Assembly (NCBI GenBank): GCA_963582805.1
Contig: CAUZTZ010000285.1
Coordinates: 1-5,846 of the forward strand
Length of the DNA stretch: 5,846 bases
Direction of reading: 5' to 3'
DNA from: GCA-2687515 sp963582805
Lineage (GTDB): Bacteria > Pseudomonadota > Alphaproteobacteria > Rhodospirillales > UBA2165
Position numbers and translations under genes: made by a program. Position 1 is the first letter of the stretch, and every line of letters starts with the position of its first letter. The notes beneath the pieces are model-generated. The model did no database searches, had not been told where the DNA came from, and worked only from the letters and a program-made list of their open reading frames with translations. This document shows positions 1 to 5,768 of the stretch, piece after piece.

Positions 1-111
1 AGCGCCGATAATCCATCGAAATACGAGCCTGAATCCTATTGGGATTTCTACAACTGGTACATGACCAAATCCTATCCCCATTACGAAGAATTCGGCGATA
101 GCGCGTCTTAA
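1..111 (+). CDS. C-terminal end of an unidentified protein (5' partial)
   Basis: Frame 1 is open from the first base to a TAA at 109-111 and gives the last 36 residues of a protein that starts outside the window. The tail is rich in aromatic and acidic residues: SKYEPESYWDFYNWYMTKSY, then PHYEEFGDSAS. That composition suggests a real, soluble C-terminus rather than chance reading, and the frame closes just before the composition turns AT-rich. I do not recognise the family from so short a piece. The gene converges with the minus-strand terminase-like gene across a 126-bp gap. No clear hairpin plus T-run terminator follows it. Confidence 0.6.
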   Translation, partial: SADNPSKYEPESYWDFYNWYMTKSYPHYEEFGDSAS

Positions 112-182
112 GCCGCATTTCATACCATTGCGTGTTATTCTAAATATAATTCCCGTGCGACATGGTTTTGCACCCCCCTTAC

Positions 183-232
183 GGTTATGACTGTTTATGA
201 CGGTTTATGACGCTTTGTTGCGCTTTTTGTCG
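183..232. repeat. Five consecutive 10-bp units, two identical
   Basis: Units start at 183, 193, 203, 213 and 223. The units at 193 and 203 are both GTTTATGACG. The unit at 183 (GGTTATGACT) differs at two positions. Those at 213 (CTTTGTTGCG) and 223 (CTTTTTGTCG) match at 6 and 7 of 10 positions. T-runs therefore recur once per helical turn, which could bend DNA or place protein sites on one face. The array ends five bases before the stop of the minus-strand terminase-like gene. The first three units are convincing; the last two may be coincidental T-rich sequence. Function is unknown. Confidence 0.6.
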
Positions 233-237
233 TGAAA

Positions 238-723
238 TCATGCGGCTTCGTCTTTGCGGGCGGCTTCTTCATCGAGCAAATCGAGAAACGCCATGTGGCC
301 GGCGGAGGGATCGTAGGCGCCAGGTGCGCCGCCGGGTCCGCCGATTGGATAGCCCCTCGGGCGGATGGTGGCGCCGCCGTGGATCAGCCCAAGGATGCGC
401 GCCTGTAATTCCACCACCTGCAGCACGGCGTCGATATCCTTTTCGTCCAAGGCGGTCTCGAAGGCCGGTTCCAGCTTGGCGATCAATTCGTGGCGCTCAA
501 TGCTCAGGGCTTCGGCGGTCTCGGCGTTCAGCTCGGCGATGCGCGCCGCCACATCATCCCGGCGCAACAATTCGGATGCCCGCTGGGCGGCGCCTGACGA
601 AGCGTACCCGGCGGAGCGCGCCGCCCCAGCGCCGCCAGCCCCCGCCGCATAAGCGCGCGCAAAGGCTTCGTGGCGGGGTCGGAGCGTGCTCTCAATTTCA
701 ATAACTGGTGTCGGTGTGTCCAT
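238..723 (-). CDS. Orphan phage terminase small subunit-like protein (Terminase_2 type)
   Basis: The product is 161 residues. Residues 14-65 (starting LRPRHEAFARAY, then ARSAGY, ASELLRRDDVAARIAEL) follow the pattern of the Terminase_2 family: a PrQ/H-eaF-yl start, an A-a-r-aGYs turn, a small-residue helix, then LL-r-p-V-a-riael. This is the helix-turn-helix DNA-recognition part of phage terminase small subunits. Residues 74-115 (SIERHEL to VVELQARILGLI) resemble the family's second half, which ends in a ...al-lLgk-lGL helix. After it come a Gly/Pro-rich stretch (117-140) and an acidic C-terminal helix. In phages this subunit binds packaging sites and recruits the large ATPase/nuclease; no large subunit, portal or capsid gene is visible here. 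The ATG at 723 is supported by GGAAGG (732-737, minus strand) eight bases upstream. It stands alone between convergent and divergent neighbours, so it may be a prophage remnant or a domesticated DNA-binding protein. The family call is good; a packaging role is not shown. Confidence 0.75.
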   Translation of the reverse strand: MDTPTPVIEIESTLRPRHEAFARAYAAGAGGAGAARSAGYASSGAAQRASELLRRDDVAARIAELNAETAEALSIERHELIAKLEPAFETALDEKDIDAVLQVVELQARILGLIHGGATIRPRGYPIGGPGGAPGAYDPSAGHMAFLDLLDEEAARKDEAA

Positions 724-871
724 AATAAATACCTTCCATCGTGTTTGATGCGTGTTTCAGATTATTTGCAAAAGAATTAGCGGCAGCCGCCGGCCCAAAC
801 GCCGACCGAGGGCGGGGGCTGGCATGGTCGGCCCGCCCGTGCCGCCGGGCACCATTTCTCAACGTCTTGGT

Positions 872-891
872 ACTGGTGTCGGAATGTTCAT
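872..891 (-). repeat. Partial copy of the terminase-like gene start
   Basis: On the plus strand, 872-891 (actggtgtcggaatgttcat) matches 704-723 (actggtgtcggtgtgtccat) at 17 of 20 positions. Read on the minus strand, both begin with ATG and encode M-x-x-PTPV. The outer copy has its own GGGAG six bases before its ATG (891-889) but stops at TGA (859-861) after ten codons, MNIPTPVPRR. TTGAGA also follows in both copies, one base out of register, which fits a frameshifted, decayed duplicate. It could instead be a leader peptide for the downstream gene. The repeat is directly visible; its meaning is inferred. Confidence 0.45.
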
Positions 892-918
892 CGCAATCTC
901 CCATGTTCGATGTTTGTG

Positions 919-960
919 ATATGTTCCTTAACCATATAGTCTAAAATTTCACCGGCGCAA
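919..960 (-). promoter_or_regulatory. Candidate promoter/operator for the terminase-like gene
   Basis: On the minus strand, TTGCGC (955-960) and TATATG (933-938) lie 16 bp apart and could serve as -35 and -10 hexamers (3/6 and 4/6 consensus matches). An inverted repeat ATATG-N9-CATAT spans 919-937 and overlaps the -10, as an operator would. TTAACCAT (928-935, plus strand) matches the 8-mer form of the alphaproteobacterial CtrA half-site, but the paired TTAA seven bases on is absent. Transcription from here would give a leader of about 200 nt before the start at 723. All parts are weak individually. Confidence 0.3.
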
Positions 961-975
961 GTGGCGGAAGGGCCT

Positions 976-1024
976 GCCCCCCATTGGGGCGCCCGACTGG
1001 CCGACCCGGCCATCCCCAGCCGGG
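976..1024. other. Two GC-rich inverted repeats upstream of the NnrU gene
   Basis: GCCCC (976-980) pairs with GGGGC (986-990) around a five-base loop. CCCGGC (1005-1010) pairs with GCCGGG (1019-1024) around an eight-base loop. Neither is followed directly by a T-run on either strand, so they do not look like intrinsic terminators. They would lie in the 5' leader of the NnrU-gene transcript if it starts upstream. Short GC stems arise easily in such GC-rich DNA, so significance is uncertain. Confidence 0.3.
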
Positions 1025-1093
1025 CTAGCGCCTGGTCTCACCCCTCGTTTTCCCGCGCTTTTCTTTTCCGCCCGCAAAGCCGAAAATACGGCC

Positions 1094-1804
1094 ATGTTCG
1101 AAAACCTGACCGAGTTGATCCTCGCCAGCGCCCTGTTCGTTGGCGGCCATGTGCTGATGTCGGCGGCGCCCTTGCGCGGGGCCTTGCGCGCCAAATTGGG
1201 CGCCGGCCCGTTTCAGGGATTGTATTCAGTGATTGTGGTGGCCGCGCTTGTCTGGATGAGCTTCGCCTACATTGCCGCGCCGGATGCGAAATTGTGGACG
1301 GCGCCGACCGCCATCCGCCATCTGCCGCTTAGTCTCATGGTATTGCTGTTTATTGCCGCGGCGGCGTCGTTCACACCGGCCAGCCCGGCCTCCATCTGGG
1401 CGCCGGGCGCGCGCCTCGAGGACGGGCCGCGCGGGGCGTTCCGTATTACCCGCCATCCCTTGATGTGGGCCACCGGGATTTGGGCGCAGTTGCATCTGGC
1501 GGCCACCGGGAGCGCAAGGGGATTGGTGTTCTTTGGCGCGCTGGCCGTTCTGGCCTTGCTCGGGCCTTTGTTGATCGAGCGGCGCAAGGCGCGGGAATTG
1601 GGCGATGCGTGGGCCACATATGCGCGCGCCTCGTCCTATATTCCGTTCGCCGCCGCCCTTTCCGGGCGAACCCGCATCCATTGGCGCGAAATCGGCTGGC
1701 TGCCGGTGATTATCGGAACGGTTTTGTACGGATTGGCATTGATCGCCCATGAGCCGCTGATCGGCACCGCGCCGGTAAGCTTCGTGGCGGGGCTGTTTGG
1801 GTGA
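1094..1804 (+). CDS. NnrU family integral membrane protein
   Basis: The product is 236 residues, mostly hydrophobic, with about six likely membrane segments near residues 5-24, 42-62, 78-94, 120-138, 143-161 and 202-220. The family signature is clear: GGHVLMS near the N-terminus (17-23), GPFQGLYSVIVV (38-49), and GPRGAFRITRHPLMWATGIW (111-130) followed by H134. The RHP...W pattern is also shared with isoprenylcysteine/PEMT-type membrane methyltransferases. NnrU was named for a gene needed for nitrogen-oxide reduction in Rhodobacter. The plant and cyanobacterial relative Z-ISO is a heme-dependent 15-cis-zeta-carotene isomerase, so heme binding through conserved histidines is possible here. No denitrification or carotenoid genes are nearby, so the substrate is unknown. 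No strong Shine-Dalgarno precedes the ATG; the start is chosen because it begins just before the first membrane segment and conserved region. Its stop overlaps the next start (GTGA, 1801-1804). Confidence 0.88.
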   Translation: MFENLTELILASALFVGGHVLMSAAPLRGALRAKLGAGPFQGLYSVIVVAALVWMSFAYIAAPDAKLWTAPTAIRHLPLSLMVLLFIAAAASFTPASPASIWAPGARLEDGPRGAFRITRHPLMWATGIWAQLHLAATGSARGLVFFGALAVLALLGPLLIERRKARELGDAWATYARASSYIPFAAALSGRTRIHWREIGWLPVIIGTVLYGLALIAHEPLIGTAPVSFVAGLFG

Positions 1805-3069
1805 GCGGCCTATCCACCCTGTTGGCGGATATCGTCAACAAAAGCACGCTCAGGGCGCTCAAGCACCGCAATTTTCTCATCGTCGAGCTGGCCGGATGGT
1901 TTTCGTCCGGCGGCGTCTGGTTCTACCGGATCGGCATCCAGGTGCTGACCTGGGAGCTGACCCATTCGGGGCTTTGGCTGGGCATCATCGCCATCGCCGA
2001 GGCTGGCCCCGGCATTCTATTATCGCCCATCGCCGGCGCCTACGCGGACCGCTACGACCGGCTTCAAATGGCGCGCATTGTTCAGTTCGCAATCATGGCG
2101 GTCACTGCGGCCCTGGCATTCGCCACCTTCGCCGGCTGGGTGGATATCTATGTCTTGTTCGTTCTGGCGGCGGCGCACGGCGCGGCGGCCGGTTTTTGGA
2201 CGCCGGTGCGCCTGGCCATCGTGCCCAATCTGGTGCCCAAGGAAGACCTGACCTCGGCCATTGCCCTGCACGCCACCATGTTCAACCTGGCGCGCTTCCT
2301 GTTTCCCGCCCTGGCGGCGCCGGTGCTGGCCATCTGGGGCGCCGGCATGGCCTTTGCCTTCAACGCGGCGGGCTATCTGATCTATCTGGTGGCGCTATTT
2401 TTTGTGGTGCTGGTCAACCCGGACGAGCGCGCCGAGCGCGGCGGCGGCATGCTCGCCAACCTCAAAGAAGGCGTTGTCTATGCCACCAGCCATGTGCCGA
2501 TCAAACAACTGTTTCTGATGCTGATCTTTATCGCCGTCTTTTTGCGCGCCTATATGGAATTGCTGCCGGGGGTGTCGGAAACCATATTCTCGCGGGGGGC
2601 CGACGGGGTCGCCATATTGGTGTCGGCGGCCGGCTTCGGCGCCATGGTCGGCTCGCTCCTGGTCGGCAATATCACCCGCCGTCAAACTTTGCTGCGCACC
2701 TATTTCTGGTCCTTGGCAATCGCCGTTTTGTCGCTGATCCTGTTCGCATCGACCAATATATTCTGGGTCGGCGTAGGGGCGGCGGCGATCCTGTCGGGCG
2801 CCCAAATGGGCACCTCGATCACCGCCCAGGTGGTCGTGCAAAGCTCGGTCCAGGGCAATCTTCGCGGCCGCGTCATGAGCCTTTGGGGGGTGACCAACCG
2901 CTCCGGCCCGGCGCTGGGGGCCCTGCTGCTCGGCTGGATCGCGGTGCATACGGGCTTTCAGATTCCCATATTGGCGGCCGCCGCGCTGACCGCCGGCGTC
3001 GGCATTTACGTGTTCGCCCAGCGCCGCGCCATGGGGGCCGCGTTGGAGCAACAGGCACGCCTGCGATAA
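1801..3069 (+). CDS. MFS transporter, drug/siderophore exporter type (DHA3, EntS-like)
   Basis: The product is 422 residues with a 12-helix major facilitator layout. Residues 16-24 (TLRALKHRNF) form the usual cytoplasmic lead-in to helix 1. The loop between helices 2 and 3 carries motif A as GAYADRYDRLQMAR (79-92). A charged central loop (206-222, PDERAERGGGMLANLKEG) separates the two halves. In the second half VQSSVQGNLRGRVMSLWGV (346-364) and GPALGALLLGWIA (369-381) are typical of the DHA3/MFS_3 branch, which includes EntS-like siderophore and macrolide exporters. The expected activity is proton-driven efflux across the inner membrane; the substrate cannot be read from sequence. The start is GTG inside the overlap with the NnrU gene stop, preceded by GGCGGGG (1786-1792), which favours translational coupling. 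lepA follows after 43 bp. Confidence 0.88.
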   Translation: MSGLSTLLADIVNKSTLRALKHRNFLIVELAGWFSSGGVWFYRIGIQVLTWELTHSGLWLGIIAIAEAGPGILLSPIAGAYADRYDRLQMARIVQFAIMAVTAALAFATFAGWVDIYVLFVLAAAHGAAAGFWTPVRLAIVPNLVPKEDLTSAIALHATMFNLARFLFPALAAPVLAIWGAGMAFAFNAAGYLIYLVALFFVVLVNPDERAERGGGMLANLKEGVVYATSHVPIKQLFLMLIFIAVFLRAYMELLPGVSETIFSRGADGVAILVSAAGFGAMVGSLLVGNITRRQTLLRTYFWSLAIAVLSLILFASTNIFWVGVGAAAILSGAQMGTSITAQVVVQSSVQGNLRGRVMSLWGVTNRSGPALGALLLGWIAVHTGFQIPILAAAALTAGVGIYVFAQRRAMGAALEQQARLR

Positions 3070-3112
3070 TCGGGATGGAAATCCGCACTTCCCGGTGATA
3101 TGAGACCGCTCT

Positions 3113-4915
3113 ATGACCAAACTCACCCACATTCGCAACTTCGCCATCATTGCCCATATCGACCACGGCAAGTCGACTTTGGCCGACCGCATGATCGAGT
3201 TTTGCGGCGGCCTTTCGGACCGGGAAATGAAGGACCAGGTGCTCGATTCCATGGATATCGAGCGCGAGCGCGGCATCACCATCAAGGCGCAGACCGTGGC
3301 CCTCAAATACAACGCCAAGAGCGGCGAGACGTATGAGCTGAACCTGATGGATACGCCCGGCCATGTGGATTTCTCCTACGAGGTTTCGCGCTCCCTCGCC
3401 GCCGTTGAGGGCGCGCTATTGGTGGTCGATGCAACCCAAGGGGTCGAAGCGCAAACCCTGGCCAACGCGTATCTTGCCATCGAGGCCGATCTGGAGATCG
3501 TGCCGGTGCTCAACAAGATCGATCTGCAGGCCGCCGAGCCGGACCGCATTCGCGCGCAGATCGAAGAGGTGGTCGGCATCGATGCCACCGAGGCCATCGA
3601 AATTTCCGCCAAGACCGGCAAAGGCGTTGATGACGTGCTGGAAGCGCTGGTGGCGCGCCTGCCGGCGCCGGAGGGTGACGCCGATGCGCCCCTCAAAGCC
3701 ATGCTGGTGGACAGCTGGTACGATCCTTATCTGGGCGTCATGATTTTGGTCCGCGTCAAGGACGGCAAGTTGTCCAAGGGCATGAAGGTCGATTTCATGG
3801 CCGCCGGCGCCAAACACCAGATCGATCAGGTCGGCATCTTTACGCCCAAGGCCGTCCAGGTCGATGCACTGGGCCCCGGCCAGGTCGGCTATATCACCGC
3901 CTCGATCAAGACCGTCGCCGAAACCCAAGTTGGCGATACCATCACCGAAACCAAGCGCCCGGCCAAAAGCCCGCTGGCCGGCTTCAAGCCATCGGTGCCG
4001 GTGGTCTTTTGCAGCCTGTTCCCGGTGGACAATGCCGATTTCGAAGATTTGCGCGACAGCCTCGCCAAGCTGCGCCTCAACGATGCCAGCTTCCAGTACG
4101 AGCCCGAAACCTCGGCGGCGCTGGGCTTCGGTTTCCGCTGCGGCTTTTTGGGGCTGCTGCATTTGGAGATCGTGCAGGAACGGCTGGAGCGGGAGTTTGA
4201 TCTGGATCTGATCACCACCGCGCCCAGCGTCATTTACCGGCTGCATTTGAACGACGGTGCGGTCGACGAGCTGCACAATCCCGCCGACATGCCCGATCCC
4301 ACCTATATCGATTTCATCGAAGAGCCGTGGATACGGGCCACCATCATGGTGCCCGACGAGTATCTGGGCGGCATATTGGCGCTTTGCACCGAACGCCGGG
4401 GCGAGCAGGTCGAGCTCACCTATGCGGGCTCACGCGCCATGGTCATTTACCGCCTGCCGCTCAACGAGGTGGTGTTCGATTTCTACGACCGGCTGAAATC
4501 CACGTCGCGCGGTTATGCCAGTTTCGACTATCAAATGGATGGTTACCGGGAAGCCGATTTGGCCAAGGTCTCGATCCTGGTCAATGCCGAGGCGGTGGAC
4601 GCGCTTGCCTTCATCGCCCATCGGGGTCAGGCGGAAAGCCGGGGCCGCGCCATTTGCGAGCGCCTGAAAGACCTGATCCCCAGGCAATTGTTCAAGATCG
4701 CCATCCAGGCCGCTATCGGCGGCAAAGTGGTCGCCCGCGCAACCTTGAACGCGCTTCGCAAAGACGTCACCTCCAAATGCTATGGCGGCGACGTCTCGCG
4801 CAAGCGCAAGCTCTTGGAAAAGCAGAAAAAGGGCAAGAAACGCATGCGCCAGTTCGGCCAGGTGGAAATTCCCCAATCGGCCTTCCTGGCGGCGCTGCGC
4901 ATGGACGACAATTAG
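3113..4915 (+). CDS. lepA: Elongation factor 4 (LepA), translational GTPase
   Basis: The product is 600 residues, essentially the length of E. coli LepA (599). All GTPase motifs are intact: P-loop AHIDHGKST (14-22), switch I ERERGITI (50-57), DTPGH (80-84, with the catalytic His84), NKID (134-137) and SAK (165-167). Domain II and the EF-G-like domains III and V follow. The LepA-specific C-terminal domain includes KCYGGDVSRKRKLLEKQKKG and a tail ending FGQVEIPQSAFLAALRMDDN. LepA acts on the ribosome, influencing translocation/back-translocation and 30S biogenesis, and matters mainly under stress. The ATG at 3113 is set by the conserved THIRNFAIIAHIDHG start. A modest GAGA (3102-3105) lies seven bases upstream. 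No signal peptidase gene (lepB) follows, unlike the E. coli operon. The gene ends 15 bp from a convergent gene, with no obvious terminator between. Confidence 0.98.
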   Translation: MTKLTHIRNFAIIAHIDHGKSTLADRMIEFCGGLSDREMKDQVLDSMDIERERGITIKAQTVALKYNAKSGETYELNLMDTPGHVDFSYEVSRSLAAVEGALLVVDATQGVEAQTLANAYLAIEADLEIVPVLNKIDLQAAEPDRIRAQIEEVVGIDATEAIEISAKTGKGVDDVLEALVARLPAPEGDADAPLKAMLVDSWYDPYLGVMILVRVKDGKLSKGMKVDFMAAGAKHQIDQVGIFTPKAVQVDALGPGQVGYITASIKTVAETQVGDTITETKRPAKSPLAGFKPSVPVVFCSLFPVDNADFEDLRDSLAKLRLNDASFQYEPETSAALGFGFRCGFLGLLHLEIVQERLEREFDLDLITTAPSVIYRLHLNDGAVDELHNPADMPDPTYIDFIEEPWIRATIMVPDEYLGGILALCTERRGEQVELTYAGSRAMVIYRLPLNEVVFDFYDRLKSTSRGYASFDYQMDGYREADLAKVSILVNAEAVDALAFIAHRGQAESRGRAICERLKDLIPRQLFKIAIQAAIGGKVVARATLNALRKDVTSKCYGGDVSRKRKLLEKQKKGKKRMRQFGQVEIPQSAFLAALRMDDN

Positions 4916-4930
4916 GCGTAACCGCGCCCG

Positions 4931-5509
4931 TTAGTCTTTGCCGCCGCCACCGTCACGGTCGCTGCCGGGCCGGGGCAGATTTCGGACCACCGACATCACA
5001 TCAATTTTTTTCGGGCTTTGCACCGCGAGATCATCGGCGCGGGCGGCATCGGTCAAATATCCAGGCTGGCTGTCATCAATTTGGCCGGTTGGATCATAGT
5101 CGTCGAGATCGCGGTATTTGGACGGCAGGCCGATATCGTCGTAGTCGGCTTCTTCGGCGGCGGCGACGATATCTTCGTAGGTAGTATGCGGATAGTCATC
5201 GGGGATTTCGGAATCGCCGGGCGTGCGGTCGCGGAAATACCAGACCAGAAATACGCCGGGCCCGCCGAGCAATATCCAGCCCGGCAATTGCAGCAGCGTC
5301 AACATGAACGGGTCCCACACCAGCGGGCTCATGTTCTCAGTAACCGCCTCTTTCATATCGGCCAAGGTGTCCGGCGCCAAAACCGCCAACACCTTGGAAG
5401 CCGCGACGATGCCGTATTCGCTCAGCATACCGTGCACCACGGCTTCGGCCGCGGTGAATACGAAGGCCATAACCAGAATGCACCAGCCGGTGATCCGCCA
5501 TAAAATCAT
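4931..5509 (-). CDS. Hypothetical two-helix membrane protein with acidic cytoplasmic tail
   Basis: The product is 192 residues. A first hydrophobic helix (about 4-25, WRITGWCILVMAFVFTAAEA) and a second (about 70-92) flank a 45-residue loop. The YFRDR after helix 2 and the short N-terminus suggest both ends are cytoplasmic and the loop periplasmic. Residues 93-165 form a strongly acidic, tyrosine-containing tail (IPDDYPHTTYEDI, EEADYDDIGLPSKYRDLDDY, TGQIDDSQPGYLTDAARADD). The last part becomes basic then glycine-rich (VVRNLPRPGSDRDGGGG). I do not recognise a named family. The coherent topology and clean boundaries support a real gene; the antisense frame over it is poor. The ATG at 5507-5509 has only a weak AGG about nine bases upstream. 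The gene converges on lepA with 15 bp between stops, and diverges from the tRNA-Ser gene. An anchored scaffold or an envelope-linked partner protein is possible but unproven. Confidence 0.75.
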   Translation of the reverse strand: MILWRITGWCILVMAFVFTAAEAVVHGMLSEYGIVAASKVLAVLAPDTLADMKEAVTENMSPLVWDPFMLTLLQLPGWILLGGPGVFLVWYFRDRTPGDSEIPDDYPHTTYEDIVAAAEEADYDDIGLPSKYRDLDDYDPTGQIDDSQPGYLTDAARADDLAVQSPKKIDVMSVVRNLPRPGSDRDGGGGKD

Positions 5510-5544
5510 GAAGGCGAGCCTATCAGATTTCGCATGGATTTCCT

Positions 5545-5573
5545 AAACGATCCGTTTGGCCCCTGAAACGTTT
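5545..5573. promoter_or_regulatory. Paired AAACG/CGTTT dyads, candidate operator
   Basis: AAACG-atc-CGTTT (5545-5557) is a perfect inverted repeat, and AAACGTTT (5566-5573) is a perfect palindrome. Both use the same pentamer half-site. The two left half-sites are 21 bp apart, about two helical turns, and the block sits 36-64 bp upstream of the start codon of the acidic-tail membrane protein gene. This spacing fits an operator or promoter region for that gene. No binding protein can be named from the sequence. Confidence 0.4.
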
Positions 5574-5654
5574 GCGGCGCTGAATTGCTTCGGATAGGTT
5601 CCGGCCCTTGGGTCAGGCGCAAATTTGCATCCCGGCGGATCGATTTTCGCCGGG

Positions 5655-5660
5655 TATAAT
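5655..5660 (+). promoter_or_regulatory. Consensus -10 element for the tRNA-Ser gene
   Basis: TATAAT is an exact -10 hexamer. The predicted start would be near 5667, about 12 bases before the mature tRNA 5' end, a normal short leader. I could not find a matching -35 at 16-18 bp; TTGCAT (5625-5630) is too far away at 24 bp. Confidence 0.5.
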
Positions 5661-5678
5661 TTTCGTCTGCCATGCTGC

Positions 5679-5768
5679 GGAGGGGTGGCCGAGTGGCTGA
5701 AGGCGCACGCTTGGAAAGCGTGTATACGTTAACGCGTATCGTGGGTTCGAATCCCACTCCCTCCGCCA
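5679..5768 (+). tRNA. tRNA-Ser (anticodon GGA)
   Basis: The 90-nt sequence folds as a class II tRNA. The acceptor stem is GGAGGGG (5679-5685) with TCCCTCC (5758-5764), all paired with one G-U. The anticodon stem is CACGC (5706-5710)/GCGTG (5718-5722) around loop TTGGAAA, giving anticodon GGA at 5713-5715, which reads UCC and UCU. A long variable arm pairs ATACG (5724-5728) with CGTAT (5735-5739), as expected for serine. The T arm is GTGGG-TTCGAAT-CCCAC (5741-5757). G73 is the serine identity discriminator, and CCA is encoded at 5766-5768. Transcribed divergently from the acidic-tail membrane protein gene. Confidence 0.97.

Larger units (their letters stand above)
724..1093. other. Divergent intergenic region between terminase-like gene and NnrU gene
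   Basis: This 370-bp stretch separates two divergently transcribed genes. I see no credible protein gene in it; the open frames here have Arg/Ala/Pro-rich composition typical of GC-rich shadows. It contains the ribosome binding site of the minus-strand gene (732-737) and a weak AATAAT -10-like hexamer on the minus strand at 761-766. It also holds a partial copy of the terminase-like gene start (872-891), a dyad/promoter-like block (919-960), and two hairpins before the NnrU gene (976-1024). Base composition is patchy, AT-rich at 724-780 and 900-955 and GC-rich elsewhere, as expected of a region assembled from remnants. Confidence 0.5.

Noticed and set aside
145..150. TATAAT on the plus strand as a promoter reading antisense to the terminase-like gene
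   Set aside because: No -35 lies at 16-18 bp; TTGCGT at 128-133 is only 11 bp away. The hexamer lies in an AT-rich gap where it can occur by chance.
211..228. CGC-loop-GCG followed by a T-run as a terminator for the upstream gene tail
   Set aside because: The stem is only three base pairs and the sequence is better explained as part of the decamer array.
207..704. A 165-residue plus-strand frame opposite the terminase-like gene
   Set aside because: It is extremely Arg/Pro-rich with no domain pattern, while the opposite strand has a recognisable family, a good ribosome binding site and balanced composition.
698..904. A 68-residue minus-strand frame upstream of and overlapping the terminase-like gene
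   Set aside because: It overlaps the supported start of that gene in another frame, has low-complexity Arg/Ala/Pro composition, and has no recognisable family features.
961..1332. A 123-residue plus-strand frame overlapping the start of the NnrU gene
   Set aside because: It starts with GTG, is Arg/Ala/Pro-rich, and runs out of frame through the well-supported membrane protein gene. It is a GC-rich shadow.
2395..3318. A 307-residue minus-strand frame across the MFS and lepA genes
   Set aside because: It spans the boundary of two confident plus-strand genes and its composition (His/Gln/Arg/Gly-rich) is typical of antisense translation of GC-rich coding DNA.
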